Shown here: positions 1 to 8,738 of the stretch, piece after piece
How positions within the stretch are numbered: the first letter of the stretch is position 1
Layout of the letters: each line of letters begins with the position of its first letter
From: Desulfobacterales bacterium
GTDB lineage: Bacteria; Desulfobacterota; Desulfobacteria; Desulfobacterales; JAIPEE01
Direction: 5' to 3'
Length of the DNA stretch: 64,000 bases
Assembly (NCBI GenBank): GCA_021737275.1
Contig: JAIPEE010000005.1
Coordinates: forward strand, 79,988 to 143,987
The notes under the pieces: generated by a model
What the model saw: the letters and a program-made list of their open reading frames with translations, nothing else
The model's database searches: none
Told to the model about the DNA's origin: nothing
Program-made: the position numbers and the translations under genes

Positions 1-1356
1 AGCGGCAGCAATCAGAGCAACATTGTCATATACACCATCATCTATTCCCCCTGCTCCTGCCGGAGTCAGCGACCAGCCACCATCCGAGATAGCCCCTGTG
101 CCACCGTCATTGGTCAGAGTAAGGCCGGCAAAGTCCCGTGTCAAGCCAGTATAATCATTAACCGTTAATGTTGAATTATCTATTGCAGCACCATCGTAAG
201 TTGAGTTAACTATTCGCTGATTTTGAACATTTATGGCTGTTGGGTCATTAATATCAAACTCGAAAGTATAACCTGCACTTATAGAATCTGTCAGAGTAAC
301 CGTCATGTCTGTCTCAGTATCTCCATTCAGATCAATATCAATACTATTCAAACCACTACCCGTTATTGCTGCTGCTGCGTATGAACCATCAGGGGGATTA
401 GTAAGAGCCCAGGTGGTACCGTTATATGCTAATTCAAATCCATACCCATTTTCAGTAACGGCATCCATATTAGTAACATCAAAATTAGTATTATATACAC
501 CTGCACTTCCATTAATATTTCCAACAACTCCGGTAAAAAGGCTCATATCTAGATCATTAACATTACCACTGTCATTAAATGAAACCGTACCACGTGCAAG
601 TAGGCCAGCACCGGATGTATCAGCTACAGTTGTCCTTAAATCCTCTTCCGGGGCTGTCGTAATCATATATTCCCAGTTTGATCCTTCCAGCCGGTCATAA
701 TAGATTGTAATATCATGTAGTCCACCTACAGAGTCATAAACCCTTACCGTAGTCTGGTACTCATAGTTTGCTGACTCAATGGGCGTTGTCTCGGTTCCGT
801 CCCAGACATTTGTTACCCATTGTGTTGTGCTCAACACATCTGCATCAAGATTGGAAACGACAGTCAATCTGGACGTTGCTTCCGGATCAGAACTGAAAGA
901 GACCAGTTCAATGTTTCCTACAGCGCCGACATTGTCGCCCGTTTCACCGTCAAGGGCCCACCCCTGTGTAATCAACCCTTCAGGATTGGTAAGGAAACCG
1001 TCTTCATCAAACCGGAAGTTACCGGCACGGGTGTAGAAAATATTTTCCACATTGTTCGGGTCTGACACCATAAAGAAACCCTCACCGCCAATGGCAAGAT
1101 CAGTCGTATTTCCGGTGGTTTCAAATGAACCCTGACCAAATTCAAAGGAGATATCACCCAAAGCCGTACCACGGCCAACCTGTCCGGTTCCGGACTGGGT
1201 CGCAATGGACTGGCTCAGCAGATCCTGGAAAGTAAAACTGCTGGCCTTAAAACCGACGGTGTTAACATTGGCAATGTTGTCGCCGATAACCTGCATTGCA
1301 TTACCCAGGTTGGTCAGACCGCTAATACCTGAAAATAATGAACTTGAAAGTGACAT
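1..1356 (-). CDS. flgE: Flagellar hook protein FlgE (3' end outside window)
   Basis: The minus strand is open from an ATG at 1356 to the window edge (452 codons, no stop). A clear AAGGAG ribosome site lies 6-7 bases before the ATG. The start reads MSLSSSLFSGISGL, followed by the flagellar rod/hook N-terminal motif NLGNAMQVIGDNIANVNTVG and, further on, GRGTALGDISFEFGQGSFE and TDLAIGGEGFFMV, which are classic FlgE segments. FlgE polymerises into the external hook joining rod and filament. At 452 residues it is already longer than the roughly 400-residue enterobacterial protein and the conserved C-terminal helix has not been reached, so the exposed middle domain is enlarged with Gly/Asp/Thr-rich sequence. 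It is last of the fliK-flgD-flgE run. Confidence 0.93.
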   Translation of the reverse strand, partial: MSLSSSLFSGISGLTNLGNAMQVIGDNIANVNTVGFKASSFTFQDLLSQSIATQSGTGQVGRGTALGDISFEFGQGSFETTGNTTDLAIGGEGFFMVSDPNNVENIFYTRAGNFRFDEDGFLTNPEGLITQGWALDGETGDNVGAVGNIELVSFSSDPEATSRLTVVSNLDADVLSTTQWVTNVWDGTETTPIESANYEYQTTVRVYDSVGGLHDITIYYDRLEGSNWEYMITTAPEEDLRTTVADTSGAGLLARGTVSFNDSGNVNDLDMSLFTGVVGNINGSAGVYNTNFDVTNMDAVTENGYGFELAYNGTTWALTNPPDGSYAAAAITGSGLNSIDIDLNGDTETDMTVTLTDSISAGYTFEFDINDPTAINVQNQRIVNSTYDGAAIDNSTLTVNDYTGLTRDFAGLTLTNDGGTGAISDGGWSLTPAGAGGIDDGVYDNVALIAAA

Positions 1357-1423
1357 AATATGACTCCTTTTTTATTATTGATGGATACGGTGTGGTTTCC
1401 CACCAAATATCTTTTTTTACTTT

Positions 1424-2119
1424 TTATGCGTCTTCATCTTCTTCCGGCATACGGACTTCAGTTACTGTAGAAGGGTCAACCAGCTTTCCGTCTACAATCA
1501 GATATGATTTTCCGCCATTTACAGTTACACCGGATACGGTTCCCGCAAGCGCTGTGTCGACCGGTACGTACCAGCCCTTGTCATTGGCAGCACTGGCGTC
1601 GAAATAGTATGAACCGTCACCGACCTGTTCACCGGACATGTTCCGGCCGTTCCAGTTTATCGAATGGCTACCGGCATCAAGTGTTCCGGGATAGATATGG
1701 GCAACCGTATTGCCGAAAGAGTCATAAACATTTACTGTAACCTCGGCCGGTTCATCTATTGTTAAAAATCCGCCGGATGCAATACCGTTTTTAACGGAAA
1801 AGACACTATCGCTGCTGAAAATCTCCTTACCGATATAATCGATAAGGTTCTCTTCATTACCACCACCCAGCGTCGTATTAATGGCATCGAGTTTGTCATT
1901 GATGTTGAACATCTGCTCAAGACTGGAAAACTGTGCAAGCTGGGCTGTAAAGTCAGTACCATCCATGGGGTTAAGCGGATCCTGGTTTTGAAGCTGGGCA
2001 ACGAGCATGGTTAAAAATGCATCCCGGCCAAAAGGATCCTCTTCTGCAACCTTTTCAACATATCCGCCGCTAATTTTATCAAGACTCGGGTTGTATGTAC
2101 TTACACTATTTACTGACAT
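1424..2119 (-). CDS. flgD: Flagellar hook-capping (basal-body rod modification) protein FlgD
   Basis: This 231-residue protein has the diagnostic FlgD N-terminal block at about residues 30-75 (RDAFLTMLVAQLQNQDPLNP, then DFTAQLAQFSSLEQM), followed by the FlgD Ig-like/Tudor region with VTVNVYDSFGNTV and the typical INWNGRNMSGEQVGDGSY motif. FlgD is the temporary scaffold at the hook tip that lets FlgE subunits assemble. It has an AGAGGAT ribosome site before the ATG and lies 30 bases after fliK and 67 bases before flgE, so the three are almost certainly one transcript from the sigma-54 promoter upstream of fliK. The C-terminus is acidic (EEDEDA). Confidence 0.95.
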   Translation of the reverse strand: MSVNSVSTYNPSLDKISGGYVEKVAEEDPFGRDAFLTMLVAQLQNQDPLNPMDGTDFTAQLAQFSSLEQMFNINDKLDAINTTLGGGNEENLIDYIGKEIFSSDSVFSVKNGIASGGFLTIDEPAEVTVNVYDSFGNTVAHIYPGTLDAGSHSINWNGRNMSGEQVGDGSYYFDASAANDKGWYVPVDTALAGTVSGVTVNGGKSYLIVDGKLVDPSTVTEVRMPEEDEDA

Positions 2120-2149
2120 GGCTTTATCCTCTTTATTCCTGTTATTGCG

Positions 2150-4045
2150 TTAAGCGACAAGATGGACCCGTCCGTCATCTGTCTCTGTCTCTTCAGAAAC
2201 TTCTGCGATCTGATTTGCATCCTGTCCATGCATGGCAAGACCATTTCGTTTACGACCTTTACCGCTTTCCTGACCGTTTTCCCTGGCATTAGCCATGGTT
2301 TGATTAAAATCCTGAGAAATCTGAACATCCACCTTTTCAAGACGGATGCCCTGCTCTGCAAATGTATGTTTCAGATCAACCGTATGAGAAAGGATAATCT
2401 CTTTTGCGGTCTGATTCTCTGCAAAAATATGAACCTTGAGGGTACCGCCGCTGTTATCCACATTCATCTGAATACGGCCAAGGTGTGGCGGATTAAGCTT
2501 AAGACTTATTTCACTTTCCCCTTTCTGCATGGAAAGGAAAAGCTGTCTGCTGACCTGATTCATTACATAGTTCGGAAGCGGCCGTGGTGGTGCCTTTGGT
2601 TCGGAAACGCTTTCGGATCTTGCAAATACTTTTGAATGGCTTTCAAAAGAGATAACTTCCGATTCAATACGGCCCGCCTCACCTGACCTTAAGTTTTTCT
2701 CTTCTCCGTTTTGGGTACGCTGTCCGCTCATGGCTTTCAGCATTGCCATTTCTCTGGAAGTACCGAATGTGCCGGCATTCGGGTTTTTCGATCCTGCATT
2801 TTCACCAAAGGCGTTTTTTGCTTCGCCGTTTACAAACCGGCTGTTCAGTTTTACCATCAGAAGCCTGTCTGAGTTTTTGCCTTCAGGTCCGGAACTGTTT
2901 TCAGAAAAAGCTTCCAGGTTTACCGGTTGGGTCTGTTTTGAATTGTTCAGCTGCTGCAAACGGGCAAAAAGTTCACCAACCTTGAACCCGCCGCGATCTT
3001 TCTGCTCAAGTGATTCAATAAGATTGGCGATCTGCTTTTCATCATATCCGGCATCTACCAGAAACTGCTGCAGCAGCACTTTGGCATTACCATCCGTCAC
3101 CTTGCCATCCTGAGAAATACCTTCAGCCATAAGCTGGGCCTTGATCTGGTTTAAAAATGCCTGATGTTTTTCAGATCCGGTGTTTTCAACATTGAAGCCC
3201 TCTATAAGATTATCAAAGGCATTGGAAAGTTTAAGCCCTGAAGTAAAGTCGGTCGCTTTGCCCGCTTTAAGCTCATCCAGAGCAGCAATCAGTGTTTCAA
3301 GTGTAACAGGCCCTTTGTCATCTGATTTATCTGCCAGGCCCATCCGGTTCATCATCTGGAGGGCATGTTTCAAACCGGCTTCATCCATTGAATTAATCAG
3401 ATATTCAGGTGATGCCGAAGCAACATTTTTTAAACCATCAATAAGCCGGGTAAGGCTGATGCCCTGGTCCTCAATTGTAGAATTAGAAACAATCTTGCTG
3501 ATCTCTTCCGGCGGCAGGCCAAGCTGAGATAAAAGTGATTCAACAAATGGAATATTTGAGATAGGAATCAGATCTTCTTCTGAATGTAGTGTTTGGCCCT
3601 TGAGCTCTGATATTTTTGAAAAAAGATCCGACATACGGATTTTTCCATCTTTTGCACCGGCTTTCAGATCTTCAAGAAGCTCTTCAACACCGGCCTTTCC
3701 AAAACCGGATTTGACCAGAAACTTGCCTAATTTATCCAGGGACTGTTTATCTGTGGAGAGATTTTCAAGCGGCTCACCGTTACCCAGCAACCGTTTCTTT
3801 AAATGTTCAAGCGCATCGGAGCCATTTTTAAGATTTAACCGCTCAGCGCCCTTTTCACGTTGAATATTTATCTTCTGTCCGTTATTCATGCCCGGCAACT
3901 CTTTTCCCAACCCGGTGGCATTTACTGCCTGGGTGAGAAAATGCCGGAATGTGCCTTTCTGGTTTCCCTGACCCGGGGAGATATTCATTCCTGAGACAGC
4001 AGGGAGGTTCAGCATATTGTCTAATTGAATAAATTGGACATTCAT
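2150..4045 (-). CDS. fliK: Flagellar hook-length control protein FliK
   Basis: A 631-residue protein whose C-terminal part (about residues 500-590) is the Flg_hook domain: MQKGESEISLKLNPPHLGRI followed by MNVDNSGGTLKVHIFAEN. This domain switches export specificity of the flagellar type III secretion system when the hook reaches full length; the long N-terminal part acts as the ruler. Position directly before flgD and flgE fits this role. Residues about 106-370 contain several similar helix-rich segments of about 40 residues (see findings), which is unusual because FliK N-termini are normally low-complexity and disordered. A Gln/Ser/Asn-rich linker separates ruler and C-terminal domain. A strong sigma-54 promoter lies about 80 bases upstream. 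Confidence 0.9.
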   Translation of the reverse strand: MNVQFIQLDNMLNLPAVSGMNISPGQGNQKGTFRHFLTQAVNATGLGKELPGMNNGQKINIQREKGAERLNLKNGSDALEHLKKRLLGNGEPLENLSTDKQSLDKLGKFLVKSGFGKAGVEELLEDLKAGAKDGKIRMSDLFSKISELKGQTLHSEEDLIPISNIPFVESLLSQLGLPPEEISKIVSNSTIEDQGISLTRLIDGLKNVASASPEYLINSMDEAGLKHALQMMNRMGLADKSDDKGPVTLETLIAALDELKAGKATDFTSGLKLSNAFDNLIEGFNVENTGSEKHQAFLNQIKAQLMAEGISQDGKVTDGNAKVLLQQFLVDAGYDEKQIANLIESLEQKDRGGFKVGELFARLQQLNNSKQTQPVNLEAFSENSSGPEGKNSDRLLMVKLNSRFVNGEAKNAFGENAGSKNPNAGTFGTSREMAMLKAMSGQRTQNGEEKNLRSGEAGRIESEVISFESHSKVFARSESVSEPKAPPRPLPNYVMNQVSRQLFLSMQKGESEISLKLNPPHLGRIQMNVDNSGGTLKVHIFAENQTAKEIILSHTVDLKHTFAEQGIRLEKVDVQISQDFNQTMANARENGQESGKGRKRNGLAMHGQDANQIAEVSEETETDDGRVHLVA

Positions 4046-4125
4046 TAACGGCTCTTTTGCTCTTTTTTAGATATTAAGTGCATTTTTCCGCATATAAAAA
4101 ATATATTGCGTTGTAATGACTTTGA

Positions 4126-4139
4126 GCAATGAACGTGCC
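4126..4139 (-). promoter_or_regulatory. Sigma-54 (-24/-12) promoter of fliK-flgD-flgE
   Basis: On the minus strand the sequence reads CGGCACGTTCATTGCTC: GG and GC elements separated by exactly ten bases, matching the consensus TGGCACG-N4-TTGC in all but the first base. The -12 element is about 80 bases before the fliK start codon. Two sigma-54 activators are encoded about 8-13 kb away in the same locus. Not experimentally supported; the match itself is directly visible. Confidence 0.8.
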
Positions 4140-4417
4140 GGCTTTTATTTTATATTATTTTATTTAATTATATCAGCATGTTAATTTTAAATAAACAACT
4201 AAAGAGTGATAGTTTACAGGTGGAAATAAAATGAAATTTTTGCCTTAAACGGGAATCAGGGTGGAAAATATTTCCTGATTTGAACGGGTAGGTTATTTTC
4301 GGCAGGATGATTTAAAAACTTTAGGATTATTTTAATTAAAACATATCGACCTCAATATATCATCCTTGCAGGACTGAAAATGGTATTTTGTTCCCCGCCG
4401 GAAAGAACAAAAGGAAT

Positions 4418-4441
4418 AAAAAAATCCCGCTTTCGCGGGAA
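4418..4441 (-). terminator. Rho-independent terminator after motE
   Basis: Perfect 6-bp stem TCCCGC/GCGGGA around a TTTC loop (4425-4440). On the minus strand the stem is followed by a run of seven T. It lies about 110 bases after the motE stop and ends the long flagellar basal-body transcript. Confidence 0.8.
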
Positions 4442-4484
4442 TATTTTCCTGGCTGCAAAAAACACGGTTTTTATTTTCTCTTCA

Positions 4485-4552
4485 CTCTTTTACACCTGAC
4501 ACTTCACTTATCTTTTCCCTCGGTACTCATCGCTCTGCACTCAGTACTTTTC
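4485..4552. repeat. Degenerate purine-rich minisatellite-like stretch
   Basis: On the minus strand this stretch is built from loosely repeated AGTRCTGAGTGCAGAGYGATGAG-like words (for example GTACTGAGTGCAGAGCGATG then GTACCGAGGG). It sits between the motE stop and its terminator. I see only degenerate copies, no exact period, so it is reported as a composition feature. Confidence 0.3.
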
Positions 4553-4553
4553 T

Positions 4554-5216
4554 TTATTTCCCGTTAATCCTTGCAAGCTCTTCACTAATATTGGCGGCTT
4601 TGTTTCTTTCTACATATGAAAGAATAGCACCGATCTCTTCACCCTTCATCCGGACAAAGAGTTTTAAAATGACATCCATATCCAGTTTATCAATGAGTTC
4701 AGCCGCTGTTTTGGGCTTCATACTGGTATAGACTTTAACCAGGTGTTTGATCTTGGCCTCTTCCGTTTCACGCCTGAGTCTTTCGGCTTCTGTTGCCTGA
4801 AGCGCTTTGGTTTTAAGGCCCTCATCAATTCCAATTTGAATGGATGCCAGCTCATCTATCTGTTTACTGATCTCTTTTTTGAGCATCTCAAGCTGCTCTC
4901 TCTCTTTTGCAAGCTCAGCTTCTTCTTTTTTAAGACGTCTTTTTTCATCTTCAATTCTGTTAATAACCCGCTGCAGATCTTCAGGTGTAACAATATCCTG
5001 CTCATCAAAAGGAGCCTCTTTAATCTGTTCCCCTTCTTCACCTTGTTTTTTATTAGTATTTTCAGTAGTTATTTCCTCAGCAACAGCAACCGCATCATTC
5101 ATCAAAAAGCCGAAAACATTTACATCACCCGTCAAATAAAGAATCGCAATAATAATTTTGGTGGATAACACCCCAATCAGCAAAATTTTCAGAATTGAGC
5201 TCTTTTTTAAACTCAT
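4554..5216 (-). CDS. MotE-family protein (flagellar motor-associated chaperone-like)
   Basis: A 220-residue protein with one N-terminal membrane segment (about residues 8-28), an acidic linker, a long coiled coil (about 75-160, rich in E, K, L) and a C-terminal MgtE-N/MotE-like fold with VYTSMKPKTAAELIDKLDMD and VILKLFVRMKGEEIGAILSY. In alphaproteobacteria MotE is a chaperone for the motility protein MotC; in deltaproteobacteria relatives usually sit directly after fliJ, as here, and probably act in stator or export-apparatus assembly in the periplasm. It overlaps the fliJ stop by four bases (ATGA), a sign of translational coupling. The exact function in this organism is inferred. Confidence 0.75.
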   Translation of the reverse strand: MSLKKSSILKILLIGVLSTKIIIAILYLTGDVNVFGFLMNDAVAVAEEITTENTNKKQGEEGEQIKEAPFDEQDIVTPEDLQRVINRIEDEKRRLKKEEAELAKEREQLEMLKKEISKQIDELASIQIGIDEGLKTKALQATEAERLRRETEEAKIKHLVKVYTSMKPKTAAELIDKLDMDVILKLFVRMKGEEIGAILSYVERNKAANISEELARINGK

Positions 5217-5662
5217 GAAATTAATTTCCTCGCTTCACGCAGTATAATTGTATCGTCTGATTCCTTTTGGAGAAATTTGAGCATTTCATCATAATACTCT
5301 TCTTTTTTTCGCTCCTTAAGCTTATCCAGTACTTTTCTGTCTATCGAGCGTTTTACCAGGTCTTTTTGTTTTTTGATAAGTTTATGCTCCAGCCTTTCAC
5401 GATTTTCCTTTTCTGAAGCCAGACTTGAGGTGACACCTTTTAAGTAGTCTGAGTATGCTTTTAACCGGGTTGCAGAAACACCTTCATCCATTTCATCAAC
5501 CAGCGCATGGGCCTTTTTTTCCAGTTCACGTTCATGGGCATTTATCCGGCTTTCAGATTCAAGAATCTCCACCCGCACTTTAGCAACCTCAAGTTTTGCC
5601 TTTTTTTCGAAAAAAGTCCTCAGCCGCAAAACAGGCTCTATTTTAAACTGGAATCGTTTCAT
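5213..5662 (-). CDS. fliJ: Flagellar export chaperone FliJ
   Basis: A 149-residue, highly charged all-helical protein starting MKRFQFKIEPVLRLRTFFE, the usual FliJ opening, and continuing as a two-stranded coiled coil of E/K/L heptads. FliJ is the central stalk of the flagellar export ATPase, similar in fold to the gamma subunit of F1, and helps recycle export chaperones. It follows fliI by four bases and overlaps the MotE-like gene by four bases, the standard order. Sequence conservation in FliJ is weak, so the call rests on length, opening motif and position. Confidence 0.88.
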   Translation of the reverse strand: MKRFQFKIEPVLRLRTFFEKKAKLEVAKVRVEILESESRINAHERELEKKAHALVDEMDEGVSATRLKAYSDYLKGVTSSLASEKENRERLEHKLIKKQKDLVKRSIDRKVLDKLKERKKEEYYDEMLKFLQKESDDTIILREARKLIS

Positions 5663-5666
5663 CTGA

Positions 5667-6986
5667 TTATTTAAAAATATCCTTCAACAGGTTAAGTCCC
5701 ATATTATAGGGTACGCTTTTTTCTATGGCCTGACGCAACAGTTCATTAATTTTCGGCATTACCTTTATTGCGCCATCAACCTTTGGGTCGGAACCGCTGA
5801 CATAAGCACCGATGGTAATCATATCTTCTGCATCTGCATATGTCGCCATGGCATCAATCGTCTTTTCACGAAGAGCGATGTGTTCCGGTTTGGTTACATC
5901 ACGCATAACCCTGCTGATACTCTGCAGCACATCAACCGAGGGATAGTGTCCCTTATTTGCCAGTTTTCTTGAAAGTACAATATGCCCGTCGACAATTGAG
6001 CGAACGGTATCAGCCACCGGATCATTGAGGTCATCACCTTCCACAAGCACGGTATATATCCCGGTGATACTGCCCTTGCCCTGCACATAACCGGCTCTTT
6101 CCAGTAAAACAGGTATCTGTGCAAAAAATGATGGCGTATATCCACGGCTGGTCGGCGGTTCACCTGCAGCAAGGCCCACATCCCTTGAAGACATCGCAAA
6201 ACGGGTAATGGAATCCATAATCAGTAAAACGTTTTTACCCTGATCCCTGAAATATTCAGCCAGTGCGGTTGAGAGATAGGCGCCACGCATTCTGACCAGT
6301 GGCGGAGAATCTGAAGTTGCCGCAACAACCAGTGCTTTTTTCATACCTTCCGGACCAAGATTATGCATGACAAATTCAGCCACCTCGCGGCCACGCTCGC
6401 CAATGAGCCCGATTACAGTAACATCTGCCGTTGTATGCCGTGCCATCATACCCATCAAAACACTTTTTCCCACACCGGAACCGGACATAATGGCTACCCG
6501 CTGGCCACGGCCCAGGGTTACCATCGTATTGATGCTTGAAATACCGACATCAACCATCTCACGAATAGGTTTTCTCTGCATGGGGTTAATCGGTACGCCA
6601 TAAAGCGGATACTGGGCTGATGGTTTTATCGGACCCTTTTCATCAAGTGGTCGCCCCATACCATCAATCACCCTGCCCAGGAACGCATCGCCCACAGCCA
6701 CCTGCGGGCTGCTATCCACCAGTATAATTCGACTGCCCGGCCTTATGCCGCGTGTATCCCCAAACGGCATCAGCAAAACCGTATCATCATGAAACCCGAC
6801 CGCTTCTGCCATGATGTTTTCACCACGATCATTTTCAATAACACAGTGGCTGCCCACACTCATACTAAGCCCTTTACCCTCAGCAATGAGACCGGTCACC
6901 TTTACGATTTTGCCTTCCAGGGTAACCGGAGAGCAATTGTCCAGCGCATCAAAATAATGATCCCATTTTATATCCGGATTAACCAT
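5667..6986 (-). CDS. fliI: Flagellum-specific export ATPase FliI
   Basis: A 439-residue protein with all landmarks of the family: Walker A GSGVGKSVLMG (about residue 168), the Walker B segment NVLLIMDSITRFAM, and the FliI-specific GEPPTSRGYTPSFFAQIP. An N-terminal beta-barrel like that of F1 subunits precedes the ATPase core and an all-helical C-terminal domain ends in NMGLNLLKDIFK. The enzyme hydrolyses ATP at the cytoplasmic base of the flagellar type III export gate to help unload substrates. It lies between fliH (its negative regulator) and fliJ (its stalk), separated by 17 and 4 bases, in one transcript. Confidence 0.97.
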   Translation of the reverse strand: MVNPDIKWDHYFDALDNCSPVTLEGKIVKVTGLIAEGKGLSMSVGSHCVIENDRGENIMAEAVGFHDDTVLLMPFGDTRGIRPGSRIILVDSSPQVAVGDAFLGRVIDGMGRPLDEKGPIKPSAQYPLYGVPINPMQRKPIREMVDVGISSINTMVTLGRGQRVAIMSGSGVGKSVLMGMMARHTTADVTVIGLIGERGREVAEFVMHNLGPEGMKKALVVAATSDSPPLVRMRGAYLSTALAEYFRDQGKNVLLIMDSITRFAMSSRDVGLAAGEPPTSRGYTPSFFAQIPVLLERAGYVQGKGSITGIYTVLVEGDDLNDPVADTVRSIVDGHIVLSRKLANKGHYPSVDVLQSISRVMRDVTKPEHIALREKTIDAMATYADAEDMITIGAYVSGSDPKVDGAIKVMPKINELLRQAIEKSVPYNMGLNLLKDIFK

Positions 6987-7003
6987 AGTATTTTATAGTT
7001 TAA

Positions 7004-7720
7004 TTACTTTCCTCCATGTGCCTCAATAATACTCTGTTTCACAAGCTCCAGTCGTGACGCCAGGCTGGAATCTATTTTGCCTGAAGATGTTTCAACTTTA
7101 CACCCGCCGCGGCCAACAGCGGGGTCTGATATTACTGAAACCTGTTTCAGGGTTTTTACTTTTTCAAAAAAATCACTTTTCACTGTTTCAATATATTTAA
7201 AATCTTCCGGATTAACACGGATGGTAGCCTCTGATGGCTGTGGAATCATGGTAAAAGCATTTAAAATAGCATCTTTAACCATCTCGTCATCAACCGCTGC
7301 CTTTCCGCAAACAACCTTTTCAGCAACTTTCAGAACAAGATTTATAATCTCATTTTCATATTTCTTGACTAACTCTGCCCAAAGGCCTTCAATCTGATCC
7401 AGAACAGTCTGCATGTTGTTAACAACCTGTTGAGCTTTCTTTTTACCTTCCTGTTCACCCTGGGCAAGGCCCTTGTCGTAAGCCTTTTTCCGTTCAGCTT
7501 CCCTTGCCTCGGCCTCCTTTTCTTCAGGAGATTTCAGTTGGGCATTAATCCCTGTGGGCTCAATATATCCTGAAAAAGATTCCCCGGGTTCAGTTTCATG
7601 TTCATAAAAAGCTGAAAAAACATTGTCCGTATCCGCTTGTGCCGGTACCTTTTTTTTGCTTTTGACCGCAGGTGCATTGCCAAAGTCCGTTGGTTGCCAC
7701 TGTTCGCCCTGGTCAGACAA
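7004..7720 (-). CDS. fliH: Flagellar assembly protein FliH
   Basis: FliH binds FliI and docks it to the C-ring. The reading frame could start at 7768, but there is a strong AAGGAGGAT ribosome site at 7724-7733 followed by a TTG at 7720 (MSDQGEQWQP), giving 238 residues and an 8-base overlap with fliG; I take that start. The middle (about residues 65-125) is a charged coiled coil (EKEAEAREAERKKAYDKGLA, GQEGKK-type), typical of FliH, and the C-terminal half has LVLKVAEKVVCGKAAVDDEM and the IRVNPEDF motif shared with V/F-ATPase E/delta subunits. Neighbours fliG and fliI confirm the identity. Confidence 0.92.
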   Translation of the reverse strand: MSDQGEQWQPTDFGNAPAVKSKKKVPAQADTDNVFSAFYEHETEPGESFSGYIEPTGINAQLKSPEEKEAEAREAERKKAYDKGLAQGEQEGKKKAQQVVNNMQTVLDQIEGLWAELVKKYENEIINLVLKVAEKVVCGKAAVDDEMVKDAILNAFTMIPQPSEATIRVNPEDFKYIETVKSDFFEKVKTLKQVSVISDPAVGRGGCKVETSSGKIDSSLASRLELVKQSIIEAHGGK

Positions 7721-8732
7721 GGGTATCCTCCTTACCGCCGCCCAAAACAATTGTACCCTCGGCTTCAAGCTCTTTTGCCGCCTGTATGAATAACTGCTGT
7801 GATGCCTCTACTTCAGAAAGCTTTACAGGTCCCATAACCTCGAGATCCTCAAGAATCATTTCAGCAGCCCTGGATGAAAGGTTGCCAAGAATCTTCTGCT
7901 TCATTTCTTCAGTTGCCGTCTTAAGAGACAATACAACCTGCTGACTTTCAACGCGTTTGAGTATCTCTCGCATACCACGATCATCAACCTTGAGCAGATC
8001 TTCAAATACAAACATCATCCCACGAACATCATTGGCCAGATCGCCACTTTCCTCATCAAGAAACTCAAGAATCTGCTCTTCACTGGCCCTGTCTATTCCA
8101 CCGATAATTTTCACCAGTTTTTCAAGACCGCCGAGATCCATCCCGCCGGCAGCACCCATACCCATAATTTCTTCGCGCAGAGTCTTATCAATATCCCGCA
8201 CAAGATCATCGGGTACTTTCCCAAGACTTCCAATTCTTAAGGCAATATCGCCCTTCTTCTCTTCCGGCAAGGTCGCCAGAACATCGGAAGCAACATCAAC
8301 CGGAAGATTAGCTAATATTAATGCAACGGTCTGGGGGTGTTCCGCCTGAACAAGAGATCCGAGAGTGCCGGTATCAACATTTCGTGCCCAGGCAAATGGT
8401 TTTTCACGGTTTTTTTCCTCAATATGCTTCATCACAGACTCAGCCTGCTCTTTTTTAAGCACCTTGCCGACAATTTTTTTAATAAAGGAACCGCCCTTTA
8501 CAACGATCTTGGACTCGTCCTGAAATTCTGATGTAAACTCTTCCATAACCACTTTCAGCACATCTGCCGGAATCTGATCGATATCCACCATCTGCATAGC
8601 AATCTTCTGGATTTCGGTTTCACTCATTTTACTGAATATCTGGGATGAGTAATCCTCGCCCATGGCAAGAAGAAAGATTGCAGCCTTCTGGGCACCACTC
8701 AAACCGGTCGGATCAAGTTTGTTTTTAGCCAT
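7713..8732 (-). CDS. fliG: Flagellar motor switch protein FliG
   Basis: A 339-residue protein with the three FliG domains: N-terminal FliF-binding domain (LSGAQKAAIFLLAMGEDYSS), middle domain containing EHPQTVALILANLP, the EHPQ motif that contacts FliM, and a C-terminal torque domain with DVRGMMFVFEDLLKVDDRGM, whose charged residues interact with the stator MotA. It forms the cytoplasmic C-ring together with FliM and FliN (not in this window). The start lies six bases after the fliF stop and the end overlaps fliH, so it is translated within the fliFGHIJ transcript. Confidence 0.97.
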   Translation of the reverse strand: MAKNKLDPTGLSGAQKAAIFLLAMGEDYSSQIFSKMSETEIQKIAMQMVDIDQIPADVLKVVMEEFTSEFQDESKIVVKGGSFIKKIVGKVLKKEQAESVMKHIEEKNREKPFAWARNVDTGTLGSLVQAEHPQTVALILANLPVDVASDVLATLPEEKKGDIALRIGSLGKVPDDLVRDIDKTLREEIMGMGAAGGMDLGGLEKLVKIIGGIDRASEEQILEFLDEESGDLANDVRGMMFVFEDLLKVDDRGMREILKRVESQQVVLSLKTATEEMKQKILGNLSSRAAEMILEDLEVMGPVKLSEVEASQQLFIQAAKELEAEGTIVLGGGKEDTLV

Positions 8733-8738
8733 ATTTAT

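Larger units (their letters stand above)
4046..4553. other. Noncoding gap between motE and fliK
   Basis: About 500 AT-rich bases without a credible gene. It holds the sigma-54 promoter of fliK (4126-4139), the terminator that closes the flgB-to-motE transcript (4418-4441) and a purine-rich degenerate repeat just after motE (about 4485-4552). The remainder, 4140-4417, shows nothing I can assign apart from AT-rich runs. Confidence 0.7.

Noticed and set aside
305..1205. Several open frames on both strands inside flgE
   Set aside because: They overlap a continuous FlgE frame, lack ribosome sites and have no recognisable motifs.
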